NCBI GenBank assembly: GCA_964570855.1
Contig: CAZMZR010000058.1
Span: forward strand, 1-21,984
Direction of reading: 5' to 3'
From: JAFGPS01 sp964570855
GTDB taxonomy: Bacteria; Planctomycetota; Phycisphaerae; Sedimentisphaerales; Anaerobacaceae
Length of the DNA stretch: 21,984 nucleotides
A program made the position numbers and the translations under genes. Below the pieces are notes generated by a model that was not told the DNA's origin, did not search any database, and saw only the letters and a list, made by a program, of their open reading frames with translations. Numbering within the stretch: the stretch's first letter is position 1; every line of letters begins with the position of its first letter. Positions 1-7,975 of the stretch are shown here, piece by piece.

Positions 1-2277
1 ACGTACGATATCAAGACCGATACGATTACCGATACGGCCGCACTGGTCGAAAAGATGGGAATCACGCCCGGCCAGTTCGTGGACTGCCTCGCCTTGCAGG
101 GTGACACTTCCGACAATGTTCCCGGCGTGCCGGACGTCGGCCCCAAAACCGCCCTTGACTGGATACATAAGTATGGCTCAATCGAAAATCTCTACGAGCA
201 CATCGACGAAATTAAGGGCAAACGCGGCGATAATCTCCGTAAATTCAAAGACCAGGCTCTATTGAGCAGGGAGCTTGTCACTATCGACTGTAATGTCCCG
301 TTCAAAGTTGATTATAACGATTTACAGGTGAGCAAATTCGACGAAGGCAAACTGGCCGAAATCTTCAGCGAGCTTGGTTTCAATCGCCTGCTCGGTCAAT
401 TGGGCCTGCACGATACACAGAGCTCCAATTCCGATTCTCGCGAAGAATCCGGAACCGAAAAATCCACGACAACCAAAACAGCGGAACACAGTTATAAGCT
501 TATCGATACGCAGGAGGAATTCGAGAAATTTTTCACCGAACTAAAAAAGCAGAAGCTCTTCGCAGTCGATACAGAAACCACATCGATTTACCCAATGCGC
601 GCCGAGCTGGTCGGGATGAGTTTTTCGTGGCAATCTAATACCGGATATTATCTGCCCGTCAAGGCGCCGTTAGGCTCGAAGCACCTGGATATTAATGCGA
701 TACGTCCGAGGCTGGCACCGATACTTGCGGCCGGTGACATCAGGAAAATCGGCCAGAACATCAAATACGATTTGCTCGTCCTGAAAAACGCCGGGATGCC
801 GGTGGGGGGGATATATTTCGATACGATGGTCGCTTCGTATTGCCTGGACCCAGAGCGAAGTCATTCGATGGACAATATGGCGGCCGACTACCTGGATCAC
901 GAATGCATTCCGATTTCCGCCCTTATAGGCAAGGGCAAAAATCAGCTCACTTTCGATATGGTCGATACTGCGGCCGCCTGCGAATACGCCGCCGAGGATG
1001 CGGACATCACGTATCGGCTGTATTTGTATCTCAAGGAGCAACTGGATGCCGAGCCGCAGTTGCGGGAATTGTTCGAGCATCTCGAGATGCCGCTGGTGCC
1101 GGTTTTGGCGGCGATGGAATACAACGGGGTCTCGCTGGATACGAATTTGCTGAGGAAAATGTCAGGCGAAATTACTGAGACGCTCAAAACCGTCACCGAG
1201 GAAATTTATAAGCACGCCGGGACGGTTTTCAATATTGATTCGCCCAAGCAGCTTGCAGAGATTCTCTTCGACACGCTCGATTTGCCGCCGGTTCGTAAAA
1301 CAAAGTCCGGACGCAGCACGGACGCGGCGGTGCTCGAACAATTATCAGATATGCACCCTGTCGTTGAGCTGATTATGCAATATCGCATGCTCAGCAAACT
1401 GAAAAATACATACGTTGACAAGCTCGGCTCGCTCATCCATCCGCGGACTGGGCGGGTACACGCTTCATTCAATCAGACCATCACCACCACAGGAAGACTT
1501 AGCTCCAGCGACCCAAATTTGCAGAATATTCCCATCCGTACGGAACTAGGCAGCAAAGTCCGCTCGGCCTTTATCCCGAAAAATAAAACCGACTGCATTC
1601 TAAGCGCCGATTATTCTCAAATCGAGCTTCGTTTGCTGGCACATTTTTCAAAAGATCCGGCCATGATGGCCGCCTTCGCCGCCGACCGGGACATCCACCG
1701 ATTCGTCGCTTCACAGATTTTCGACTGCCCGATCGAGAAGGTGACAAGCGAGATGCGTTCGCGATGCAAAGCGGTCAACTTCGGCATCATTTACGGGCAG
1801 GGGCCGTTCGGCCTGTCACGAACAATCGGAATCACTCAGGCCGAAGCGAAAAAATTTATCGAGGATTATTACACCCGCTACGGCTCTATACGTGAATTTA
1901 TGGACGAATGTATCGCCCGTGCGAAGAAAACCGGCTACGCCGAGACGATCCTGCACCGCCGGCGGCCGATCGCGAATCTCAACAATAAAAACGCCGGCAA
2001 ACGCTCACAGGCGGAACGATTCGCAGTAAACAGCGTTATCCAGGGCTCCGCCGCCGATTTGATCAAAGTTGCGATGATAAAAATCCAGCAAAAAATCGAG
2101 GCTGAAAATTTACCGGTAGCCATGACTTTACAAGTTCACGATGAGCTGATTTTCGAGCTGCCCACCGCCGAGGCGCAGGAACATTCCCGCTGGATCGCCG
2201 AGCTAATGACCGGCGCAATCAGGCTCGACGTCCCGATGAAAGTTGATATAACAACCGGCCCGACCTGGCTAAGTTAG
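1..2277 (+). CDS. polA: DNA polymerase I, 5'-truncated by window edge
   Basis: This is DNA polymerase I, which fills gaps and removes RNA primers in replication and repair. The reading frame is open from base 1, so the true start lies upstream; 758 residues are visible of a family near 900. The first ~100 residues are the end of the 5'-3' exonuclease domain (helix-hairpin-helix NVPGVPDVGPKTA). The 3'-5' proofreading domain keeps all three exo motifs: DTET, QNIKYD and YAAED, so proofreading should be active. The polymerase domain shows TTTGRLSSSDPNLQNIP, motif A (SADYSQIELR), motif B (RCKAVNFGIIYG, with the Phe that disfavours dideoxynucleotides in E. coli-type enzymes) and motif C (QVHDELIF). 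The C-terminus is complete. A promoter for the next gene begins two bases after the stop codon. Identification is secure. Confidence 0.97.
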   Translation, partial: TYDIKTDTITDTAALVEKMGITPGQFVDCLALQGDTSDNVPGVPDVGPKTALDWIHKYGSIENLYEHIDEIKGKRGDNLRKFKDQALLSRELVTIDCNVPFKVDYNDLQVSKFDEGKLAEIFSELGFNRLLGQLGLHDTQSSNSDSREESGTEKSTTTKTAEHSYKLIDTQEEFEKFFTELKKQKLFAVDTETTSIYPMRAELVGMSFSWQSNTGYYLPVKAPLGSKHLDINAIRPRLAPILAAGDIRKIGQNIKYDLLVLKNAGMPVGGIYFDTMVASYCLDPERSHSMDNMAADYLDHECIPISALIGKGKNQLTFDMVDTAAACEYAAEDADITYRLYLYLKEQLDAEPQLRELFEHLEMPLVPVLAAMEYNGVSLDTNLLRKMSGEITETLKTVTEEIYKHAGTVFNIDSPKQLAEILFDTLDLPPVRKTKSGRSTDAAVLEQLSDMHPVVELIMQYRMLSKLKNTYVDKLGSLIHPRTGRVHASFNQTITTTGRLSSSDPNLQNIPIRTELGSKVRSAFIPKNKTDCILSADYSQIELRLLAHFSKDPAMMAAFAADRDIHRFVASQIFDCPIEKVTSEMRSRCKAVNFGIIYGQGPFGLSRTIGITQAEAKKFIEDYYTRYGSIREFMDECIARAKKTGYAETILHRRRPIANLNNKNAGKRSQAERFAVNSVIQGSAADLIKVAMIKIQQKIEAENLPVAMTLQVHDELIFELPTAEAQEHSRWIAELMTGAIRLDVPMKVDITTGPTWLS

Positions 2278-2278
2278 A

Positions 2279-2306
2279 TTGACAGATTCGCTTGAAACAA
2301 TAAAAT
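2279..2306 (+). promoter_or_regulatory. sigma70-like promoter for the small membrane protein gene
   Basis: A perfect -35 TTGACA (2279-2284) is followed after 16 bp by TAAAAT (2301-2306). Transcription would start near 2313, giving a leader of about 46 nt before the ATG at 2360. The -35 box starts one base after the polA stop codon. Confidence 0.5.
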
Positions 2307-2359
2307 ATATTCATATAAAAAAAATATATAAACATCGACCAAATAAAGGGAGATTTGCT

Positions 2360-2728
2360 ATGAACAACGGCACCGTAATGCAGGAGCAACATTATACTCC
2401 AAATATTCCAAGGAAACATTCACGTATGGGAATCGCATCTTTCATAATCGCTCTTGCACAAGGTTTTTTAACTCTGCTGGTCATTATCTTCGCAGGAATC
2501 CTGACGATGAGGGGCCCGCAACAGGAGAACGAAGCGGGCTTCGCAGTTTTGGGCCTGTTCATTATAGCCGGAATCCTCGCGCATCTTGTCGGTGTGGGAC
2601 TGGGAATAGCAGGAATGGTCCAGAAGAGCAGAAAAAAGGTTTTCTCGATACTCGGTTTCGTTTTTAATATCACCGTCATTCTTTTTGTAATATTACTGAT
2701 GCTCGTCGGCGTGATGGTAGAATCGTAA
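2360..2728 (+). CDS. small multi-pass membrane protein (DUF4190-like pattern)
   Basis: A 122-residue hydrophobic protein of unknown function. The ATG at 2360 is chosen because AAGGGAG lies about 7 nt upstream; a longer reading from a TTG at 2279 would run through the promoter and adds a charged, non-conserved-looking stretch. After about 22 polar residues there are three hydrophobic segments: roughly residues 27-48, 58-80 and 93-118. The middle is followed by a basic loop (QKSRKK). The layout 'GIASFIIAL ... GVGLGIAGMVQ ... SILGFVFN' resembles the DUF4190-type membrane families, seen here only by pattern. It has its own promoter and a probable terminator, so it looks monocistronic. Confidence 0.75.
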   Translation: MNNGTVMQEQHYTPNIPRKHSRMGIASFIIALAQGFLTLLVIIFAGILTMRGPQQENEAGFAVLGLFIIAGILAHLVGVGLGIAGMVQKSRKKVFSILGFVFNITVILFVILLMLVGVMVES

Positions 2729-2737
2729 AATGCGGCT

Positions 2738-2761
2738 CGATGAGACCCTCGTTGTTTTTTT
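2738..2761 (+). terminator. probable intrinsic terminator
   Basis: A 7-bp stem (2738-2744 with 2748-2754, two G-U pairs) and a 3-nt loop are followed directly by seven T (2755-2761). It lies 10 nt after the stop of the small membrane protein gene. Confidence 0.5.
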
Positions 2762-2808
2762 AATACTTCAGTAAGATCTGAGCTTGAGTTTCAATAGGGG
2801 GATGCATA

Positions 2809-3420
2809 ATGCGTTCAGGCAAGTATATTATAATCGGTCTTGTTATTATCGTACTCACGACATCGCTGACATTTGCATCGGTTATAACATGGCGAAAAGG
2901 GAAATGGCCGGGTCCCTGGCCGAAACAGCTCAAAGAATATCGGCAGCAGGCTGTTGTCATTGAGGTGGCTGAAGATATTCAGGAAACGGTTTTCGAGCTG
3001 GAATTCAAAAAAAGAGAGGAATTCGAGAAGGCCTGGCCGGAAATAATAAATCTCAAAACCAAAGGGGCGCCGTTAATCCTCGAAAAAAGCCCCTCCAAAT
3101 ACAACGTCAGCGGCACGACCGCCGAAACGGGCATTCGTATCCTGTGGCACTCGATGAACCCGGTGATAATGGATGACGGCTCCATTCTCCGGGCAAGTTC
3201 GGTAGATTTTACATCTCTCGTATCTCAGACAGGCGAACTGCCGGAATATGTTATCGTAAAAGACGGCAAATGGATTCCATACGATGGGCAAGATGATTCA
3301 GGCTCCCGCCATCGGGCCAGAGTGGATATTGTTCTGATAACGGATGCAAATATCGTGGATTTGAACCGTATTCCTCTGCCGGCGGACACTCCAATTATCG
3401 ACAGACGATTCTCGAAATAA
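2809..3420 (+). CDS. exported or membrane-anchored protein of unknown function
   Basis: 203 residues; I do not recognise the family. The start ATG has AGGGGG about 7 nt upstream. Residues 6-24 form a single hydrophobic segment after a short basic N-terminus, which is either a signal peptide or a membrane anchor; no lipobox or clear AxA site follows at once. The rest is soluble and mixed alpha/beta in character, with a charged helix near residues 50-75 (rich in E and K) and no cysteines, so there is no metal or disulphide signature. Its neighbours are also envelope proteins of unknown role. It probably faces the periplasm (inference from the topology). Confidence 0.7.
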   Translation: MRSGKYIIIGLVIIVLTTSLTFASVITWRKGKWPGPWPKQLKEYRQQAVVIEVAEDIQETVFELEFKKREEFEKAWPEIINLKTKGAPLILEKSPSKYNVSGTTAETGIRILWHSMNPVIMDDGSILRASSVDFTSLVSQTGELPEYVIVKDGKWIPYDGQDDSGSRHRARVDIVLITDANIVDLNRIPLPADTPIIDRRFSK

Positions 3421-3475
3421 CTGCGAACTATAATCTAAAAACTTCACTATGGAGCTACTTATTTTTCATATTTTT

Positions 3476-3504
3476 TTGCTATCGAGGGTCTGCGCCTGTA
3501 TAAT
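3476..3504 (+). promoter_or_regulatory. sigma70-like promoter for the lipoprotein gene
   Basis: TTGCTA (3476-3481), a 17-bp spacer and a perfect TATAAT (3499-3504). The predicted start near 3511 leaves a leader of about 70 nt before the ATG at 3581. Confidence 0.5.
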
Positions 3505-3580
3505 ATCGGCCGGCGTTTATGTGAACGAAAGAAAGTTATCATAGACAATGCGGTGTTTTTCCAATTAGGGAGATTAGGCC

Positions 3581-4072
3581 ATGAAAATCGTTTGTTTCAT
3601 TTTAACATTAGTTTTAATAGCAGCTTCATTAACCGGTTGCGGCCCAAAGATATCTTCCAGTATAAGTATGAACCGGCAGCAGCAATACGGACGGCTCGCA
3701 ATCGTCTGCGCACCGAAAGAGGGGGCCAATCCGGTCTACGCATCCTCGATACTCAAACAGACTCAAAGCAGGATTTTCCCGCTGAATTTTTTAGAGAGAG
3801 TCGATTGCCTTGACAATGTCACGGTCGATACCAATTCGGTTCCGCCCAACGTGCAGATGGATGATTTCAGCAGCTACGATGCGATTATGGTAATGATTTA
3901 TTCATACGAAGCTGGGCATGTACATCTCAACCTTCACATGGTCGATACGGTGACATTAGAGCAGATATGGCATTACCGGTTCGATTCGCCGGACCCGGAA
4001 ATAAAATCAAGATTGCTCTCCCAGGGCCTTTACACACCGGCGGTCATCAGAAAAGAATTCTACGGTTTATAA
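3581..4072 (+). CDS. lipoprotein of unknown function
   Basis: 163 residues with a clear lipoprotein signal: MKIV, a hydrophobic core, then the lipobox LTGC with the lipidated cysteine at residue 20. A ribosome-binding site AGGGAG sits about 9 nt before the ATG. The mature part has a strand-rich look: a block 'YGRLAIVCAPKEGANPVYAS', a predicted loop, then 'YDAIMVMIYSYEAGHVHLNLHMVDTVTLEQIWHYRF'. That second block resembles the beta-strand core of outer-membrane-linked lipoproteins that report on 'D..t...iW' substrates, but I cannot name a family. It would be a substrate for the Lgt enzymes encoded at 9359-11448. Confidence 0.8.
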   Translation: MKIVCFILTLVLIAASLTGCGPKISSSISMNRQQQYGRLAIVCAPKEGANPVYASSILKQTQSRIFPLNFLERVDCLDNVTVDTNSVPPNVQMDDFSSYDAIMVMIYSYEAGHVHLNLHMVDTVTLEQIWHYRFDSPDPEIKSRLLSQGLYTPAVIRKEFYGL

Positions 4073-4230
4073 AATCCCGGTGTAAACAACAGACCATATT
4101 AAATAATATAAGAAAGAATCTTTTTGTTGTTACCCCGCCCTCAATCATATTTACTGTCTTTTATGAATACCTGATTGAAAAACTAAAAAACCGGGCCAAA
4201 AACGAATACAATAATTTATATACATAGAAG

Positions 4231-4259
4231 TTGGCAGGCTAAGCGGGGCATACTATAAT
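4231..4259 (+). promoter_or_regulatory. sigma70-like promoter for the zinc-ribbon membrane protein gene
   Basis: TTGGCA (4231-4236), a 17-bp spacer and a perfect TATAAT (4254-4259). The expected start near 4266 gives a leader of about 35 nt. Confidence 0.6.
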
Positions 4260-4300
4260 CCTCTTATTGGCTATTTTTTTATAATTCGACCGAGATTTGA

Positions 4301-5404
4301 ATGGAACACGACCTGGAAAAACAAGAGAACACAGAAAAGAAAGAAGAGCAATCTGAAAATATCACTCAATCCGAATCCCAGCCAATCGAACAATTAATCT
4401 GCCCCAAATGCGGAGGCTCGCGCATCCGGAAGCGACGCATTCTTACTTCTTTTCCCGTCATAATCGCATTGTTTTTTATCTTTCTGCTATTGCTCGAATT
4501 TGTCTCACTATTGCAGTTCGCCAAATCCGGCCCAGTTGTCGGTTTTATTCTGATGCTTTCACTCTGCACGCTATTTATAGCAACATGGCTGGGGATAGTC
4601 GAGATACGACGCTGCCGAAGCTGCGGTTATCGCTTTCACCGGTCTTACACTGTCAGCGACAAAGAGAGCCAAATCCCTTTCCCCTGGATATTCGTTGTTC
4701 TTAACGGCATAATCGTCTTTATAGTGTGCATTGCCTCACGTGAAATTATACGGTTTTTCCTAAACGGAAGTTTCTCATTCCTGAAATATTACACGTGCAT
4801 GGAGTGCATATCCGCCTTCCAGTCATCCGGCGTACTGTTAGCCTTATCGCTGCCTTATCAGGCTGTTATGTATTTTCTCTTAAGGAAAAAACTCAAAAAT
4901 ATTTTTTTATGGGCGATTCTCTTTATCGTCCCGGCCATCGCATTGGGTACAAATTCTCTCTTTCACACTCTGCCTAAAGTCAGGGCGCTGCGAATACTGT
5001 CCTATGGAAGACTTGCATCGCTGCCCAAATCGGCCCGCGATGTCAGAGAATACAGTTGGTCGTCACTTGTTGCCGGCGAGTGGTTTTTGAGATTTAACGC
5101 CGGTCCGGAGGATATTGAAACTTTTATAAATAATTCCGAAAGTATCAAGGGGCGTGATTATGAAATATATTCATCCGAAAAAATGAGATTGCCCCATCCG
5201 ATGGATATAAAAAAATCAATAGAGTACCAAAAAGCCGGGCATGTTCTGTATTTTCCGGATGCAACCACCCCCGACTGGTACATACAAAAAATAGACAGTA
5301 AAGCGAGAGAATATAAAATTCCCGATAAGGATAAACACAACTGGGGCGAAGTTATCGTGGACGATGTTAACGATGTCGTCTATATCAAGGTCATCTGGAA
5401 CTGA
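4301..5404 (+). CDS. zinc-ribbon, multi-pass membrane protein of unknown function
   Basis: 367 residues in three parts. Residues 1-30 are a charged, Glu/Gln-rich cytoplasmic tail. Two CxxC pairs, C34/C37 (CPKC) and C105/C108 (CRSC), would form a split zinc ribbon interrupted by two membrane segments (about 50-70 and 79-100). Three further segments follow near 128-147, 168-191 and 201-220. The last ~145 residues are soluble: 'LPKSARDVREYSW...FLRFNAGPEDIETFINNSESI' looks like a compact domain that recognises no active-site motif I know. The split ribbon places both CxxC pairs on the same membrane face only if the two segments form a hairpin, which fits. The ATG has a weak upstream site. Function unknown. 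Confidence 0.75.
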   Translation: MEHDLEKQENTEKKEEQSENITQSESQPIEQLICPKCGGSRIRKRRILTSFPVIIALFFIFLLLLEFVSLLQFAKSGPVVGFILMLSLCTLFIATWLGIVEIRRCRSCGYRFHRSYTVSDKESQIPFPWIFVVLNGIIVFIVCIASREIIRFFLNGSFSFLKYYTCMECISAFQSSGVLLALSLPYQAVMYFLLRKKLKNIFLWAILFIVPAIALGTNSLFHTLPKVRALRILSYGRLASLPKSARDVREYSWSSLVAGEWFLRFNAGPEDIETFINNSESIKGRDYEIYSSEKMRLPHPMDIKKSIEYQKAGHVLYFPDATTPDWYIQKIDSKAREYKIPDKDKHNWGEVIVDDVNDVVYIKVIWN

Positions 5405-5485
5405 AAGCGAATACACACGCATAGAATATTACTCAACTAAACACATTAACCACGTTTCTAAATAACGCCATTTTTCATACAAACA

Positions 5486-5514
5486 TTGACGACAGGCAGG
5501 CATGGTAATAGAAT
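5486..5514 (+). promoter_or_regulatory. sigma70-like promoter for the dapL operon
   Basis: TTGACG (5486-5491), a 17-bp spacer and TAGAAT (5509-5514). Transcription from about 5521 would include the palindromic repeat at 5544-5588 in the leader of dapL. Confidence 0.55.
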
Positions 5515-5543
5515 GACCTTGTTGTTGAAGAGCAAAGTGGAGA

Positions 5544-5588
5544 ATTAGCGTATTAGTCGCCAATTAATTAATCAACTAATTCGCTAAT
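5544..5588 (+). repeat. imperfect inverted repeat in the dapL leader
   Basis: Two 14-bp arms, 5544-5557 and 5575-5588, are reverse complements at 13 of 14 positions, around a 17-nt AT-rich loop. A 9-bp direct repeat TAATCAACT (5569-5577 and 5585-5593) overlaps the right arm. There is no T-run after it, so it is not an intrinsic terminator. It may be a dispersed palindromic element or a leader hairpin. Confidence 0.6.
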
Positions 5589-5617
5589 CAACTGATTTGT
5601 ATGTATCGAGGACTTAT

Positions 5618-6850
5618 ATGACATTAATTAACGAAAATTATCTGAAATTGCAGGCGGGCTACTTGTTCCCGGAGATCGGCAGACGACGACGGGCCTTCCA
5701 GCAAGCCAATCCAAAGGCCGAAATAATCAGTATGGGTATCGGCGATGTGACCCAGCCGTTGGCGCTGGCGGTCATCGAAGCGATGAACAGGGCGGTCGAG
5801 GAAATGGGCCGAAAAGAAACATTCCGGGGCTATGACGACGGCGGGATTGGTTACGAATTCCTCAGAGAGGCTATCAGGGAAAACGATTTCAAAGCCCGCG
5901 GCGTCGAAGTCGATATCGATGAAATAGTCGTCAGCGACGGCGCGAAATGCGATACAGGCAATATGCAGGAAATTTTCGCACTGGATAATATCGTGGCCGT
6001 TACCGACCCGGTCTATCCGGTCTATGTCGATACCAATGTCATGGCAGGAAGGACCGGCGGGTCGGCCGGGCAGGGCAGGTATGAGGGAATCGTCTATATG
6101 CCCTGCAACGAGCAGAATAATTTCGTTCCGGAACCGCCCAAAGAAAAGGTGGATTTGATTTATCTGTGCTTTCCCAATAATCCGACAGGTGCGGTGGCGA
6201 CAAAAGGGCAGCTTGCCGAATGGGTGGATTACGCCACAAAAAATAAGGTGATAATCCTTTTCGATGCGGCTTATGAAGAGTTTATTACCGAGCCGGACAT
6301 TCCGCACTCGATATACGAGGTCGATGGGGCGAAAGAAGTCGCGATAGAATTTCGGAGCTTTTCCAAAACGGCGGGATTCACCGGTGTCAGGTGTGCATTC
6401 ACCGTTGTACCTAATCAGTTGAAAGCATATACAAAAAACGGCGGGGCAGTCGAGGTCGGCCCGATATGGAAGAGACGGCAATGCACAAAATTCAATGGCG
6501 TCTCGTACATCACCCAGGCCGGTGCGGCGGCGGTTTACACAGAAAAAGGCAAAAAACAAATCAAAGAAACAATCGATATTTATATGGGCAATGCAAAGTT
6601 CATCCGACAGAAGCTCGGCGAAGTCGGCTACACGGTTTACGGCGGCATCAACGCGCCGTATATCTGGCTCAAAACTCCAGCGGGCACCGGCTCATGGGAG
6701 TTTTTCGACAAATTGCTGAACGAAGCCTATGTTGTCACTACACCCGGCGCCGGCTTCGGAGCAGCCGGTGAAGGATTCGTTAGACTGACGGCGTTCGGCC
6801 GGCCGGAAAATGTCAAAGAGGCACTCGAACGTATCAAGGCGATTTCCTGA
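5618..6850 (+). CDS. dapL: LL-diaminopimelate aminotransferase
   Basis: DapL converts tetrahydrodipicolinate directly to LL-diaminopimelate with glutamate as amino donor, a short route to lysine and peptidoglycan precursors known from plants, Chlamydiae and several anaerobes. The 410-residue protein is a fold-type I PLP aminotransferase. It shows the family start 'NENYLKLQAGYLFPEIGRR', 'GIGDVTQPL', the 'CFPNNPTGAV' block and the PLP lysine in 'SFSKTAGFTGVR' (about K250). The ATG at 5618 is preferred over an upstream TTG at 5597: GAGGA lies 5 nt before it and the length matches the family. The stop overlaps the next start by one base (TGATG), so it is translationally coupled to folK-dNK. Confidence 0.96.
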   Translation: MTLINENYLKLQAGYLFPEIGRRRRAFQQANPKAEIISMGIGDVTQPLALAVIEAMNRAVEEMGRKETFRGYDDGGIGYEFLREAIRENDFKARGVEVDIDEIVVSDGAKCDTGNMQEIFALDNIVAVTDPVYPVYVDTNVMAGRTGGSAGQGRYEGIVYMPCNEQNNFVPEPPKEKVDLIYLCFPNNPTGAVATKGQLAEWVDYATKNKVIILFDAAYEEFITEPDIPHSIYEVDGAKEVAIEFRSFSKTAGFTGVRCAFTVVPNQLKAYTKNGGAVEVGPIWKRRQCTKFNGVSYITQAGAAAVYTEKGKKQIKETIDIYMGNAKFIRQKLGEVGYTVYGGINAPYIWLKTPAGTGSWEFFDKLLNEAYVVTTPGAGFGAAGEGFVRLTAFGRPENVKEALERIKAIS

Positions 6851-7974
6851 TGGCGAACAAAACAGCATATATCAGCCTGGGCAGCAACCTTGGCGACAGG
6901 AAGGAAAACATCGACAAAGCCATCCGAATGCTTGCAGAAAACGAGCATGTCGAGTTTGTCAGCGTAAGCGAGCTTATCGAGACCGCTCCGTTGGGACAGG
7001 CCGAGCAGCCCGATTACATTAACGCAGTCGCCGAAATACAGACTTCTTTTAATCCTGAAGCCCTCCATAAAACTCTGATTGAGATTGAAAACAGCTTAGG
7101 CAGACAGCGAGAGGAAAAATGGTCGCCAAGGACTATTGACCTGGATCTTTTGCTGTTCGAGGACAAAATAATCGATACTCCCGAATTAACGGTGCCGCAT
7201 CCGCAAATGCATCTGCGTTCGTTCGTACTTCAAGGCATTTGTCGATTGAATCCAAATGTGCTTCATCCGGTCATGAATGTTTCGGTCGATGAACTTGCGG
7301 CCCGATTGAACGGCGGCAATTTTATTTTCGAGCCTGACAGGCCGCAGCTTATAAGTATCGCCGGGAATATCGGCGTCGGAAAAACGACTCTGGCCAAACA
7401 ACTGGCGGGACGTTTTGAATGCCAGACTCTTTTCGAGCCTTACGATACGAATCCATTTATGCCGGAAGTATATGCCGGTAAAAACGAGCTGGCTCTGAAC
7501 TCGCAGCTTTTTTTCCTGACCAGCAGGGTAGAGCAGTTGGGCCGGAACAACCTGGCAGACGGCAAAATCTGCATAAGCGATTACATCTTCGATAAAGAGC
7601 TCATCTACGCCAAGGCACTGCTTGATACACGGCAGCTTGAGTTATACGAAGAAATTTACCAGCCGTTTGCGACAAAAGTCACTACGCCCGTGCTGGTGAT
7701 ATATATGCAGGATTCCGTACAGAATTGCCTGGAGCGAATCCACAATCGAAACCGCCCATACGAGCAGCAAATACAATTAAATTTCTTACAACAGCTCGAT
7801 AGTGATTACAACCGGCTCTTCGCCGATTGGAAATGTTCGCCGGTGATTCGTTTATCGACCTCACAATTGGATTACTCGGACGAATCCTGTATCGAATACA
7901 TAGTTAATCAAATAAAATGTTACGTCACCGGCAAACAATACTCAACCTGCAGTTATACCAAAGGTCAGGTTTAA
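6850..7974 (+). CDS. folK: FolK (HPPK) fused to a deoxynucleoside kinase
   Basis: A 374-residue bifunctional protein. Residues 1-157 are 6-hydroxymethyl-7,8-dihydropterin pyrophosphokinase of folate synthesis: 'YISLGSNLGDRKENI', 'ETAPLGQAEQPDYINAV' and the signature 'SPRTIDLDLLLF'. Residues ~165-374 are a deoxynucleoside kinase of the dCK/dGK/TK2 type: P-loop GNIGVGKTT, 'FEPYDTNPFMPEVY', and the lid 'RIHNRNRPYEQQI'. The usual E/DRS motif reads 'ISDYIFDKELIYAK', so its arginine is absent. No stop or frameshift separates the parts, and a short linker (LNGGNFIFEPDRPQ) joins them. The ATG overlaps the dapL stop; panC follows after one base. Each domain is individually convincing. What the fusion gains is unknown. 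Confidence 0.94.
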   Translation: MANKTAYISLGSNLGDRKENIDKAIRMLAENEHVEFVSVSELIETAPLGQAEQPDYINAVAEIQTSFNPEALHKTLIEIENSLGRQREEKWSPRTIDLDLLLFEDKIIDTPELTVPHPQMHLRSFVLQGICRLNPNVLHPVMNVSVDELAARLNGGNFIFEPDRPQLISIAGNIGVGKTTLAKQLAGRFECQTLFEPYDTNPFMPEVYAGKNELALNSQLFFLTSRVEQLGRNNLADGKICISDYIFDKELIYAKALLDTRQLELYEEIYQPFATKVTTPVLVIYMQDSVQNCLERIHNRNRPYEQQIQLNFLQQLDSDYNRLFADWKCSPVIRLSTSQLDYSDESCIEYIVNQIKCYVTGKQYSTCSYTKGQV

Positions 7975-7975
7975 C

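Noticed and set aside
2279..2359. Upstream TTG start for the small membrane protein
   Set aside because: It would place the start inside the -35 box; the ATG at 2360 has a good ribosome-binding site.
5624..6559. 311-codon open frame antisense to dapL
   Set aside because: It lies entirely under a well-supported dapL frame, and its translation is low-complexity Arg/Phe/Asp-rich with no domain.
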